Assembly: GCF_029168945.1 (NCBI RefSeq) | Contig: NC_083604.1 | Location: 31,305,686-31,369,685 of the forward strand | DNA from: Cannabis sativa | Taxonomy: Eukaryota; Streptophyta; Magnoliopsida; Rosales; Cannabaceae | Direction of reading: 5' to 3' | Length of the DNA: 64,000 bases | Shown: positions 24,301 to 36,765 of the stretch, piece after piece | How the letters are laid out: every line of letters starts with the position of its first letter | How positions within the stretch are numbered: position 1 is the stretch's first letter | Notes under the pieces: model-generated | Told to the model about the DNA's origin: nothing | Databases searched by the model: none | What the model saw: the letters and a program-made list of their open reading frames with translations, nothing else | Program-made: the position numbers and the translations under genes

Positions 24301-24545
24301 CCTGAGACCTCGCATACCCTGCAACTGCAAATCCGAGAAAAGAAGAAAGCAATTAGATCCGAAAATACGCAAATCCCAATAACGAAAATTCTTAAGCCCT
24401 ACAACCGAACAAAAATGAAAGAATCAAAAAGTCCCTCACCATCAGTATCGAGCAAAGCAAGTCGCCTCTGCTTCAATCGCTCTCTGAGAGAGTTGACCGT
24501 CTCGTTCGCCGCTACGTGGCGCTCTTTCAGCTCGGCCACAGACAT
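21396..24545 (-). CDS. AGB1: Heterotrimeric G-protein beta subunit
   Basis: Six exons join into 1134 bases, 377 codons plus stop: 24440-24545, 24230-24324, 23400-23824, 22490-22847, 21819-21932 and 21396-21431, all with GT-AG introns and consistent phase. The length equals that of Arabidopsis AGB1. The N-terminus ([10 protein letters not shown], residues 1-35) is the coiled coil that pairs with the gamma subunit. Seven WD40 blades follow, with hallmark pieces [42 protein letters not shown]...[36 protein letters not shown] and [14 protein letters not shown] near the C-terminus. It acts at the plasma membrane as the beta-gamma dimer in G-alpha signalling (hormone, stomatal, immune and developmental responses, known for the family). 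No frame break is visible, so it should be functional. It is the only host gene in the window. Confidence 0.97.
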
Positions 24546-25342
24546 TTTTTCCTTCCTTACAAAAACCTTTCTCGTCGAAAATTGAAATTAGAAGACTGCC
24601 ATAGACGAAGGTAAAAGAAAAAAAAAAGTCAAACCAGATGCTATAGTAACATGAATGATTCTTCAGGAAAAAAGCTCAGACCACCCCGCCATCCATAACT
24701 TCAGAGCGTCAGATTAGGGTTTTCCGTTCGCCTCCTTTCCGGCGAATTTTATATAATTGTTTTTCCCAGTTGGTGTCTAGAAAGAAGACTGAGAAGGAAA
24801 TAGTGTGTATGCAAGTGATTGAAAGAGAGGTCAGAAACTGAAGAGATTGCACTTTGCAGGTGTGAGCTGCGCCGGTGTCTCCTCCTACAGCGGAAGCACT
24901 GCTCTCCCTCGCTCTCCTCAGATGGGAGAGATACAAAGAAAAAGAAAGAGACAGATTGAGCCGGTCACTTCTCAAACTCAAAAAACTTAGGCGCGTGGCT
25001 ATGGAGCGTGTGATGATTAGAGTGAATTGGTGTATTTTTTCACTGACAAAATTAGGTCCCTTGTCCACGTGCTCTTAAACGGCTACTTCTGCTCCAGTAT
25101 ATTGCTAGACACGTTGTCCAAAATTTTGGTTTGTGACGGTGTTTATAAAATAATTGATCAAATTTAACGTACAAATCTAATTTAATTTGTAAAGTATGTA
25201 TATTTATAATTAACATTTAAAGTAATCGCTCTAATTAAATTCACAGTTTATACATATTTTAAAATATATATATTTAAGTGATCAAAATAAGAGGATAAAA
25301 AATATAATTCTGGAGTACTAAAACGGAGAATGAGCTAATAAT
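24546..25342 (-). promoter_or_regulatory. AGB1 5' UTR and upstream region
   Basis: Upstream of the ATG, on the gene strand, a pyrimidine-rich patch (TCTGTCTCTTTCTTTTTC and CTCTCCC, about 24905-24955) resembles the Y-patch of plant core promoters, so transcription probably starts near 24900-24960. No clear TATA box was assigned. The sequence becomes AT-rich beyond 25100 with no gene visible before the LTR of element E. Confidence 0.5.
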
Positions 25343-25846
25343 GTAATGTGGCAGAGTTAAGAAAAAAGTGCATCGTTTTACTAAAAGAGAAGTAGAGTAG
25401 AAAGCTTAGAGGCAGAAGAGCAGCTTAGTGAAAGAAAGAACAAGGCGCTTGAGGAGCTCTAAAAGTAGGGAGAGGAAAAGCACTGGGAGAAGCGAATGAT
25501 AATTAATACAAGTGAACAAAATAGAGTAAATAAAAGAAGGGAAGCTAAATATTTTCCGCACCTATAAATAGAAGGCTCCCTCATTCGAAAAGTGTGACAA
25601 ATTCTTGATTACACCAAACTAGTCGAAACTTTGTTGGAATACATCCTCAAGAAATACATTTAAGCTCACGAATTAGCATACATACCAAATTGAGATAGAG
25701 ATTGTACTTTGATTAGATCAAACATGGTGTAAAGAATTCAAAGTAATGATACAATTTTGTTGTTGAGCCAATTTTCAGCATCAACAGCTAGCGCCATCCG
25801 TGAGAATCTCTAGGATGAAAAGCTGAAGTTCAGGATAGGAATTAAG

Positions 25847-26427
25847 ATGGGTTCTAAGAAGGTGTCAGAGAAGGCAATAGCTCCAAGTGAAGGAGATACA
25901 TCGAATCTAGTTGTTGATTCGACTACTACTGCATTGGCGTTGGAGATAAGAGAAATGAATCAAAGAATGAATCCGTGAGACAAACATAATGAGGATATGT
26001 GGCATCTCGCAGAAGAGAAATTCTAGCAAGAGCAGTGTGCGACTGAAGAGAAACGTTAGCAGGATCAAGATGAGAACATACAACATCAAGAGTATGTTAA
26101 CCATACCATGCGAGAATTTATGGCTGAAATGGCTGATATGCGGGCCAAAATGAACAAAATTCATATTCATTACGAACATGGACAAACAAGTGGGTTTAAA
26201 CCTCAACATATCGCCAACAAGTTGCAGTGCATAAAAATATCTCAGAATTCTAAGAAAGAAATGAGAAATCAACCGACGCAAGTGCTCAAAGAGAAAAAAG
26301 TGCTAGAAGGAGAAAGAAAGGCACACAAAATAAGCAAAAGTTATGATCTCATACCAGATTCAGTTAATGCCGCAAGCACAGAGCAGGTGCTCCAGAAGCA
26401 CTTCAATCAGGAAAGGAGGAATGAGTA
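25847..26427 (+). pseudogene. Gag-like relic of element E
   Basis: Starts at an ATG 41 bases past the primer-site relic (MGSKKVSEKA...). The frame reads 194 codons to a stop at 26427 but with at least three internal stops. It is charged and probably coiled-coil (MREFMAEMADMRAKMNKI, KKEMRNQPTQVLKEKKVLE), as in the N-terminal gag of Tat/Ogre-type elements. No zinc knuckle is visible. Confidence 0.5.
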
Positions 26428-26435
26428 AGTAAGGC

Positions 26436-26868
26436 TAGAGTGCGATCCAAATCCAATAGGGAGGAATGCTCAAGAGTTTGGATCTTCTTCTTAGATTCCT
26501 CCACTTTCTCTTCCAGATGAGAGACTCAAGAGTGGACCTTTGTGTACAACTCCTTGTATTTGTCACCATGGTCCTTTTCTCTCCTGGCTTCCTCCTTTTA
26601 GTTGGCCACAACATCATTTAGAGAAGTCTCAAACTTGCACTTAACCAGGTCATCAGCTTGAGCCTTGGCATCATTTAAAGCCTTGATCCTTTTTCTTTCC
26701 CTCCAACCTGTCTCGCTCATCCTTCAATGTCTCCACTTCGAGAGTTAGCTTGTTCACCAAGTCAAAACACCTTTCCACCAGCAGATGTGTTTGAAGAAGG
26801 TAATGAATCATGACTAAATTGCAAGAAAAAATAATAAGATTACCATCAAGTAAGATTAGAGTATTTAC
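26436..26868 (-). pseudogene. Element E antisense extra ORF, distal part
   Basis: On minus, pieces in more than one frame give LTLEVETLKDERDRLEG, CKFETSLNDVVAN and KEEARREKDHGDKYKELYTK, a heptad-rich coiled coil like the C-terminal part of the Tat element's extra ORF at 42900-43300. In-frame stops interrupt it. It continues on the far side of Copia C at 34870. Confidence 0.5.
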
Positions 26869-28730
26869 TGTTGGAAATTATTTTACCAGGATCTTAGATC
26901 TACTCACAAGTATGTTGATTAACACCCTAAATATGAACTTTCTAAAACGATGAAATAAACACATATAAAGTTTAGGAAACCTTACATTGGGTGCAGCGGA
27001 ATAATATGACTCCTTCCGTTCAGATATCTAGCCCTTGATTCCTTTCTGTAGCAGAGCATTATCAATATCTGAACCTGGATCTCTTTCTCTGATTCTTTAG
27101 TGCTGAAAACTCCTTCTTGCTGAAAGTCTTTCTTCACGATCTTCCTCACTATGATTGAGGTATCACTTGCTGTGTGTGGACACTATTCTCACACTAAGAA
27201 TTTCAAAATTGAAGAGGGAAGGAAGAGAGCAAGGTGGCGGCTAAAGATAGGGAGAGAGAGAGGCTAAGTTTTTTCTGAATCAGAAGTGTAATTTTCCTGA
27301 AGCCTTCACTATCGATTTATAGCATTCCATTAGGGTTAGGTTTGAATTATTTGGCATTAAAATAATGAAAATATCAGTTTAAATTCCCTACAAAAGTGGC
27401 CGGCCATACAAAGTGGATTTGGGCCTCACTTTTTGCAATTTTGCAGTTTTATCTTTTCTGCATCTGATTTTCTCAAAAACGCCAATTTTCTAATTCAACC
27501 ATTTAAATACCAATTCTAACTATTTAATAACTATAGATAATTATCACATTTATTAATTGAACCATACAAAGTATCATAATTAACAAATATGCCCCTAAAA
27601 CTCTTTCTTTACAATTTCGCCCTTACTTAGTGAAAAATTCATAAATAGACATATTCTAATTTGAGAATTATAATTGATTAATCAAAACCAATTATATTAG
27701 TCTTACAAGCAATATTATCTCAACTAGTGCGGGGACCATGGGTCTATATAACCGAGCTTCCAATAAGTAGATCAAGAATTTATTACTAAAATTCACTAAC
27801 TTATTAATTCTTCGTTGAATCCACGCTTAGAACTTAGAATTGCAATCTCAGTATATAGAATGCTCTATATGTTCCACCATATAGACACATCATTAGTTAT
27901 CCATTGTTATAATCCTAATTTGATCAATGATCCTCCATATGAATGATCTACACTGTAAAGGGATTAGATTACTGTTACACCCTACAATGTATTTAATCCT
28001 TAAAACACTTAACCCTGTATAAATGATATTTCAACTTATGTGAAATGAGATCTCCACCATTTATTTTCGTTTGGTCAAGCTCGAAGGAGATCATCCTTTA
28101 CTTACTATTCGCCAGATAGAAGCTATAGATTCCATGTTTATGTTAGCGCTCCCACTCAATTGCACTACCGTGTTCCCAAAATGTACGTATCACCCTGACC
28201 TAAAAGTAGGCTTAACTAACAAATCAAAGAACATGAATAGCCTCTTCAGATTGAGCCTAATCATAACAGGATTAAGGTCATTTGATCTAGGATCAACTAG
28301 GCGATATTGACTTGAATAGATATTACGGTAAGTTTAATAAATCTAAGTCAAAGTTCAATATCGGTCCCTTCCGATGCATACTCCATGCACCCAACCTGAG
28401 CTTTACTTTAACCAATGTTCTGGAAAGAACATAGCATTTCTCCAAATGCAAGTAAACTCTTGTTGTAGATTATCATTTCAGTAAAACCCTGTGTTTGATA
28501 AATCTAGGAAACTTTATTCGCATAGTCATGTTTACTTTCCAAAGTGTTGACAACACAATAAACAGGATCAAGTATGTGAAAAGGGTTTCAGATGAATTTA
28601 TACATTATGTACATATAATCATGAAATAAATCATGTGAACCATGCAACATTAAATGTTATTTCTGATCTATATTAATAAGTAAATCTGATTATATTGAAA
28701 TGAGTTTTATTTAGGGCATAAAACCTAACA
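26869..28730 (-). repeat. 3' LTR of Copia C
   Basis: Element orientation TGTTAGGTTTTATGCCC to CCAACA. The TATA region corresponding to that of A and D is altered here (CTATAAATCGATAG, near 27310-27325). Confidence 0.93.
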
Positions 28731-29149
28731 AACTCCCACTTGCACTAATATAAAACAAAAAGTTCATTTCAAATAATCTCAACACCTTGATATACAAATC
28801 AAGTGTAGTAGTAGTAAACTCCTCGTAATAGGATTTGAAAGGTTGAATTAAACACAACCTTTTCTCCACCATTACTCTTCCTTAATCACAAAATCATTAA
28901 TAATGTGAAATTCCTCTCTATATGTCTACTCTTTTTGGGATACTGGATTCTATACTTTTTGCAACTACTTTTGGTTAATCAGGAAATTAACACTAGTAGT
29001 TAAGGCAATTTGGAATGGTGCCAAAAATGTATAACACTTTCCTTAGACTGAATAAGTACTTTTCCTGCAACTTTAACTTTTAGTCCCTTTCTGGTAGACC
29101 TAGAGACTTCAGATAGGTTTTTACACTTCTACAAAATCACTATTCCACC

Positions 29150-30650
29150 CCCAGAGTAATCACCATCTTATCAGAAAGATTTTCTAGCACAAAGGCAAAT
29201 CTCGAAATCTGATGTGGTGTAGTCTAAGAGTTTTAAATACACCCTTATTGACTAACATATAGTTCCTCTTCTTAATCTTAAGATTTACTTGATTGTCTTC
29301 CAATGTTCTTCTCCTGGATTAATCTGATACCTACTCATTACTCCCACTCAACAGCAGGTGTCTGGTCTAAGGCATACAAAAGCATATCTAAGACCTCTCA
29401 CTGTTGATTTAAGAAATTCTTTCATGGCTTTATCTTTTCTGGAATAGTTGAGACATTTCCTTAGATAAATAAAATCTATGCCTAGAAGTCGAGAAGCTTC
29501 TATAGATTGCCATTAAAAAAAAAATGCTTCAGCATCTTACTAAAGTAAGTTGCTTGCATTAGAGTAAGTAATTACCAGGTATACCACAAGCCATAGGTTT
29601 AGATAAACTCAAACCTATAATACTAGGAACAGGAAGTTTTGTTAAGTCCATAGAATAGACATATAAACGAAAATTTCCTTTTATGTCCTTGTAATAGAAA
29701 ACTTTAGGTTATTCCATGTGAATGGATTAAACCATAGTTCTATTGGCTTTTCTTCTTAGTTTCTTATCTTGACAATCCATTACTTGTTTAAACTCACAAT
29801 GGATTTTAATCACTAGTGTCTCCCAAGTCATAAGAAGGTGAGTTCCTAGAAACTCTCCCACTACGACAAGGTACCGTGAATTATGTCTAAGAAAACTAAA
29901 TGGTATTGATCTCTTCGGTTGTGACAAGACAACAGAGGCAGTGGGATCATCATAAATAAGATGATACAACACTTTTGGAATCAAGAAATAAATATCTCCT
30001 TTATTTGCTACTTTATTTTCAGACTTAGTCATTTTCTTAGAAAAGTAGTATTTGTTCAAACAAACACTTTCTTATCTATTGACTATGGGATGGTCCACCC
30101 CTAATCACTTAGAATAGCTAACAAACCATGGTTAACAGTTCTAGCTTTTCTTAAGATTTTGATTAGGTCATCCATGAATCTAGTAATGATTTACATTTAA
30201 GTATACAACCATTACATCATTCTGAAATTGTATTACCATAGAAGGAATTAGGCAACGACTAGTAACTAATCATCAACATGCAACTCGAAATTTCTGGGGA
30301 GGTAAGTTTGGATATAATTCAAAAATCAATTTAATGATCTTTGAACTGCATATCTACTAACTATTTCTCCACCCCTATCAGTTCGCAAGATCTTTAACCA
30401 CTTACCTTAATGGTTTTAACCATTGCTAGAAATTAGAAATTTTTCAAACATTTCAAATTTCTTTGCATAAGGTATAATCTAGAGTTATCGTTTTAAGAAT
30501 ACAATGAAAAACTCATATCCACCCCTGAATGTACATCCATCTACGAATGAGATGAACAACTTTCAGTGGATATAGGCATATTAACTCTTTGCAGAGATTG
30601 ATCTTGTCAAAACCACTATGAACAAGATACAAATGCCATAGATTAATAAA
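29150..30650 (-). pseudogene. Copia C pol relic
   Basis: Reading leftward from about 30650: GAG-pre-integrase traces, the integrase segment KILRTDRGGE (30394-30365), a 110-codon open stretch (30059-29727) matching 2354-2713 of Copia A, and RT/RNase H fragments near 29420-29150. Multiple stops and frameshifts are present. It shares its decay pattern with A, so both descend from an already defective parent. Confidence 0.7.
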
Positions 30651-33010
30651 AATGTGGTTGTGTCGTTTTGATGACTTAGGTTTAGTTACATCAAAGAGTT
30701 CTTAGAATAGTACAAGTGGATCCTGATCACAGAATACCAAACTCATATTCCATACAGTTTGAATCCATTAATAGAAGATGGATATTGAACACTTGGAAAG
30801 TGTAACTATATTGCTTCCTGGAAATATAAATATAAGAAAATTTCTGTTTGGATTCTAAAATTAAAGTCAACGACTTAAATTTATACCAAATATAATGAGC
30901 AATTCTATCTTGGACCACCACTACTAATATAAACTCTAAGTCAGATTTGCCCATACAAGTAGGAGATTTCTAAGATTGAGGATTTATATCAATTGGGATT
31001 AGCATTTCGGGATTATAATCATATGCATCATTTAATTTCTTAAGAGAAAATATAGAATGACATGAAATGATTTATAGACCATTCATCCAATGATATGTTA
31101 TTGAGCTAATTCGAAATGAATAAGCTAAGAGGAATTAAAATAATTTCGTTGTTTAAATAAGAATCCAACGATGCTTCGATTAGCGAAAGTCAAAGTAATC
31201 TTATTTATAAATCTTCTTGTTTCATATCGTAAAAATACTAGTCTAAGGTGTCATCAATTGATGAACAGCTAGATGTTGTATATACAATATTTATCTTTCG
31301 AGATCTAACACTATTATGTATGTCTAATGGTGAAAATCCATTAGGGATTTATCTCATTAGAAAAACAAATATGTTAGACCAACAATGAAGATTCGAAATT
31401 AAACTACAATTTAATAACAGAAAATAACATGGTTCAATATAAATTCATACACAATTCAGAAATTATTAAACATATAGCAAGTAGGAATGACAAGTGAAAA
31501 TACTAAAACATACAATCCTAAATAATTTCCAAGGTTTCCAACAAACTGATACAGTGTCCCGGTAGGCGAGAGTCAAAGTATCATTTATTGAATAGAGTTG
31601 TCAGCTCATCTAAAATAGAAACCATTCTAGCAACCTTTTATTCGATCAAAATAAGAATCCAACGTTGTCCCGGTAGGCGAGAGTCAAGGTTATTCTTATT
31701 TTATGAGCTTCCACCATTATTTCATGTTTTATAAGTTTATCTCTAAGTAGTCACCGTAGGGGAGAGTCTAATAGAGACGAAAACTTACAAAACACTTATC
31801 AAATGAGATCTTACGGTGTTAAATGCGCTCAACGAATAACCATCCATAGGGGGACGAAGTCTAGCGTCTCGAGGTTATATTGAAAACATTTAACTATTGT
31901 AAGACCAACAATGGAGATCGAATGTCTTAATAATAATAAAGCTCATTATTTAAAAAGATTTGTATTTTCGAAAATGCATGTTAAAATAAAAAATAGAAAA
32001 TTTAAAATAAAATAAAAGAAATTTCGAAAATAAAAGAAAATTAAATTTAAAATTAAACCTACAATTTTGAAAAAATTAGGTTTCAACCAACCTAAATATC
32101 ATTTCAAAATTTGCTAACTACTTTTAAAAATTAAATGTTATTTTATAAATAAAAATTAAATAAAAAATTAAAAAAGATAAATGAATATCTTTTTCAGATT
32201 TTAAATGTAATTTAAATAAATAAAATAACAAAATTTAAAAGGTAGCAAAATACCTTACATCTATTTAAAATTACATGATTATAGTTATCTTATTTTAAAT
32301 TTAAATAAGGTCAAATTATTTAAAAAAGAATTTAATTTAAAAATTTAAAATCTGACCTTAAATTTAAAATATAAGATAAGATATAATCAAATTTAAAAAT
32401 AAGATAGATAATTAAGCAAAAAAAGATAGATATTTACTATTTTCAAATTCAAATTACACTAATATCATGAATTAAATTTAAAACATATTAAATAAATTAA
32501 TTATGATAATTAGAATTGAATTGGGAATAGTAAATGTATAAATACAGAACTACACAAAAAATCGGAAGTTAATTCCATGAAAAAGCATGAAAAAACGAAG
32601 AAAAATGAAAAAATTACAAGCTGTACGGGCATAGCATACTGTCCATGGGCGCGCATGGGCTGGCTTGGGCGTGAAACCTAGGCGCAGGGGGCTGCTAGCA
32701 GCCTCTCCGCGCGCGCAGGTGGGATTCAGCTCAACCTCGATTTTTTTCGAAACTTCAAAAAATCATAGCTAATTCAAATTAAATCGAAATTGAGTTCTGT
32801 AAAAAAGTAACTTGCTTAATTTTTTCCATACTATCCAATAAAAATAATTTCAGAAACAGATATTCAATTATTTTTCACGAAAAATTCACAAACATCAATC
32901 AATCATCAAATAACACTCAATACAACATGATACCATCCAAAACATCAAACAATCGTTTTAAAGTCCAAATTTCTTGCAAGTAAATCAATTACCATGGCTC
33001 TGAGGCCAGT
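30651..33010 (-). other. Copia C untranslated leader with primer-binding site
   Basis: The primer site TGGCCTCAGAGCCATGG (reverse complement of 32992-33008) lies two bases inside the 5' LTR and resembles the initiator-Met type. About 290-390 bases further in is a GC-rich island in otherwise AT-rich DNA (32630-32745) containing the perfect palindrome GCTGCTAGCAGC (32691-32702). A hairpin with CTAAT loop (31334-31350) and several copies of the GACTCTCGCC-type motif (near 31180, 31568 and 31675) follow. No gag-like protein is encoded. Confidence 0.7.
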
Positions 33011-34869
33011 TGTTGGAAATTATTTTACCAGGATCTTAGATCTACTCACAAGTATGTTGATTAACACCCTAAATATGAACTTTCTAAAACGATGAAATAA
33101 ACACATATAAAGTTTAGGAAACCATACATTGGGTGCAGCAGAATAATATGATTCCTTCCGTTCAGATATCTAGCCCTTGATTCCTTTCTGTAGCAGAGCA
33201 TTATCAATATCTGAACCTGGATCTCTTTCTCTGATTCTTTAGTGCTGAAAACTCCTTCTTGCTGAAAGTCTTTCTTCACGATCTTCCTCACTATGATTGA
33301 GGTATCACTTGCTGTGTGTGGACACTATTCTCACACTAAGAATTTCAAAATTGCAGAGGGAAGGAAGAGAGCAAGGTGGCGGCTAAAGATAGGGAGAGAG
33401 AGAGGCTAAGTTTTTTCTGAATCAGAAGTGTAATTTTCCTGAAGCCTTCACTATCTATTTATAGCATTCCATTAGGGTTAGGTTTGAATTATTTGGCATT
33501 AAAATAATGAAAATATCAGTTTAAATTCCCTACAAAAGTGGTCGGCCATACAAAGTGGATTTGGGCCTCACTTTTTGCAATTTTGCAGTTTTATCTTTTC
33601 TGCATCTGATTTTCTCAAAAACGCCAATTTTCTAATTCAACCATTTAAATGCCAATTCTAACTATTTAATAACTATAGATAATTATCACATTTATTAATT
33701 GAACCATACAAAGTATCATAATTAACAAATATGCCCCTAAAACTCTTTCTTTACAATTTCGCCCTTACTTAGTGAAAAATTCACAAATAGACATATTCTA
33801 ATTTGAGAATTATAATTGATTAATCAAAACCAATTATATGAGTCTTACAAGCAATATTATCTCAACTAGTGCGGGGACCATGGGTCTATATAACCGAGCT
33901 TCCTATAAGTAGATCAAGAATTTATTACTAAAATTCACTAACTTATTAATTCTTCGTTGAATCCACGCTTAGAACTTAGAATTGCACTCTCAGTGTATAG
34001 AATGCTCTATATGTTCCACCATATAGACACATCATTAGTTATCCATTGTTATAATCCTAATTTGATCAATGATCCTCCATATGAATGATCTACACTGTAA
34101 AGGGATTAGATTACCGTTACACCCTACAATGTATTTAATCCTTAAAACACTTAACCCCGTATAAATGATATTTCAGCTTATGTGAAATGAGATCTCCATC
34201 ATTTATTTTCGTTTGGTCAAGCTCGAAGGAGATCATCCTTTACTTACTATTCGCCAGATAGAAGCTATAGATTCAATGTTTATGTTAGCGCTCCCACTCA
34301 ATTGCACTACCGTGTTCCCAAAATGTACGTATCACCCTGACCTAAAAGTAGGCTTAACTAACAAATCAAAGAACACGAATAGCCTCTTGAGATTGAGCCT
34401 AATCATAACAGGATTAAGATCATTTGATCTAGGATCAACTAGGCGATATTGACTTGAATATATTACGGTAAGTTTAACAAATCTAAGTCTAAGTTCAATA
34501 TCGGTCCCTTCCGATGCATACTCCATGCATCCAACCTAAGCTTTACTTTAACCAATGCTCTGGAAAGAACATAGCACTTCTCCAAATGCAAGTAAACTCT
34601 GTTGTAGATTATCATATCAGTAAAACCCTATGTCTGATAAATCTAGGAAACTTTATTCACATAGTCATGTTTACTTTCCAATGTGTTGACAGCACAATAA
34701 ACAGGATCAAGTATGTGAAAAGGGTTACAGATGAATTCATACATTATATACATATAATCATGAAATAAATCATGTGAACCATGCAACATTAAATGTTATT
34801 TCTGATCTATATTAATAAGTAAATCTGATTATATTGAAATGAGTTTTATTTAGGGCATAAAACGCAACA
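33011..34869 (-). repeat. 5' LTR of Copia C
   Basis: Partner of 26869-28730. Its outer end reads GCAACA on plus instead of CTAACA, one of the substitutions that separate the two copies. Confidence 0.93.
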
Positions 34870-35860
34870 TTTACTCCGGTAGCTTGATGCTTAAGGCAGT
34901 CCGCTACAAAATCTTGGTCTTCACTAGCTGCAGTAGCAAAATGATTCGCCACAAATGGAGCTAGATCAGTGCCAACCTTTGGCTTGAGCCTTTTTACAAT
35001 ATTTGGACGGTCGAAAACTTGAAGGTAAGCATCTGGCCTCTTTGCCAAATTCCCAAACTCAGCATTCTGCCTAGTTGAGATCATGGTGGCCCGTTTCCTT
35101 ACTTCAGTAGCCTCCACATTATAATTTTTGTGGAAGAATTTGTTGGACGTGTCCAGTTGGGCACGGTCTTGTTCAAATATTACCGATGGTCAAATGGGAA
35201 AGATCATTCTCAAAATTTGAAGTGTTGGAAGGTTTGTCTTATCCTTTTGCATTTGGGAAATAGAAGCAAAGGACGACTTTTGTTGTTGGGACTAGGGTCC
35301 ATAATTTCTTTATTACAACATAAGTTCTGCCTAATTGATCTCTCAGTTTCCTAAGATCCCCCTTCTTTATGCCCAGATGGTTCCAAGTCCTGCTTTTGGC
35401 TAGCAACCAGTTGTTGAAGTTTATCCATTGGCTTCTGCCCTACTCCTTTTGTTGTCTCCACTAAGGGCAGAGATGAATCTTTTAAGGTTTCAGAACACAA
35501 GACCTTCTTCTTCCTCTTCCTCTTCCTCCACGTCAAGAACAACTGGCACCTGTTGAAGGGGCACCACTATAAGGGCAGTCTCAACAAGTTCTCCTTAAGA
35601 AGGAGCATCCACCGCAACTGTTGAGGGTTGGGATCTAGAAGCTTTCGCCATAGTCGTGGAAACTTGGGTGTTTGGGACAGATTCCAAGGCCGAAACCTGA
35701 GAAAATAGCCTCTTAGCTCATGGCTAGAGGTGTTTGATCCTTATGAATGTACAACCTTGCATTTACCTTTATCCCTTGGCAACCCCCTCACCTCAGAGGA
35801 ATTCTTTGAAATACTTCCTAAGAAGTTGTCAACAAGCCCCATTTGAAGATTGAATTGGTT
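34870..35860 (-). pseudogene. Element E antisense extra ORF, proximal part
   Basis: On minus, the best open segment (35117 leftward to the Copia C junction, about 80 codons) reads KRLKPKVGTDLAPFVANHFATAASEDQDFVADCLK, resembling the segment before the coiled coil in the extra ORF of Tat-type elements (compare 42570-42700). Further right the frame is broken but keeps an acidic run (Glu-rich, near 35520) and a possible ATG start region near 35855. The function of this protein family is unknown. Confidence 0.45.
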
Positions 35861-36765
35861 TTTTTGCAAATGAAAACACAAATATTAGTATCACGGTAGC
35901 AAAAAAAATGCATGCAATTGAATTCAAGGAAATCCTTAAGCACCCTGTCTAAAAAGCTCCCATAGTGAAAGAACCCTAAAAAATTCATCTAAAGAAAGGA
36001 ATCTATCTTAACGGTTTGAGTAGGCAAAATAAAATGATTAAGACTCCTAACTATTTCATCTGTCCTATAGATATATCGTGCCACTGTGAATCTACGACGA
36101 TCTAAGTTCAAAAAATATAGATCAAATCTGCCTTGGTCAAATCCGTTAGGGATACTTGTCTAACGAGATTACACAAGTAATAAATTTAAAATTATAAATT
36201 AAGAAGAAGTCTTAATGAAATAATAAAAGACAACGGATAAATATGAAAATGTCTAATTGAGTGGGAGTATTAAATGTACTAGGAGTATATTTAAAAGACC
36301 ATTCAATAAGTGAATCTATTTGTAACAAGTTATTAGAATTTAAGATTAGAGAGCTATTTAATAAAAGAATATATATATTAAAGTATCATTTATTAAACGA
36401 GAAATAATTTTTTTTTATTAATTAAGTAATCTTAAATATTAGAATCACTTGAGTTTGTCAGTGATCTAGAGGGTTCCATATTAATTAATTTTAAAATAAC
36501 GAATTTTGAAAAAATAAATATTTAATATTAAGAATATTAAATGATTAATTGAAAGGATGAACCCAAAGGAAATAAAATAAAAAATAAGCTAAATATACTA
36601 TAATCAAATTTTGTATATTTGTCCAATAATGATGTGGTGGTCTCCGAGATCTAGAACTACATTATGTGGAGAGTCTCGTTTACATGACTTAGCCTGAATA
36701 GTCGAATAGGATATAACATCTATAAGAGTTATAGAACATAGATCACTTACTTTTAGTGCAAGTTG
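35861..36765. other. AT-rich non-coding stretch, probably the decayed end of a Copia interior
   Basis: No open frame of note. The last bases before 36766 (CTTTTAGTGCAAG) resemble the purine-rich end of the Copia interiors elsewhere in the window, suggesting that 36000-36765 is the eroded 3' interior of element G. Confidence 0.4.

Larger units (their letters stand above)
26869..34869 (-). mobile_element. Copia C, complete non-autonomous element (target duplication TTTAC)
   Basis: An 8001-bp minus-strand element with LTRs of 1862 bp (26869-28730) and 1859 bp (33011-34869), flanked by perfect TTTAC (26864-26868 and 34870-34874). It has a primer-binding site next to the right LTR and the purine tract AGTGCAAGTGGGAGT next to the left. 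By eye the LTRs differ by about 37 substitutions and two small indels, roughly 2 percent, older than Copia D. Like A it has pol relics and no recognisable gag. Confidence 0.93.
25343..35860 (+). mobile_element. Element E: degenerate Tat-like Gypsy relic with Copia C nested
   Basis: Probable LTR about 25343-25786 (start uncertain), with TATA box TATAAATA at 25563-25570 and end ATCAACA, followed two bases later by TAGCGCCATCCGTGAGAA (25789-25806), a mutated tRNA-Asp-type primer site (normally TGGCGCC...). A gag relic follows on plus, then a minus-strand coding relic (26868-26436 and 35860-34870) split by Copia C. RT and integrase were not found, so pol has been deleted or was never present. No matching 3' LTR was found. 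Confidence 0.6.
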
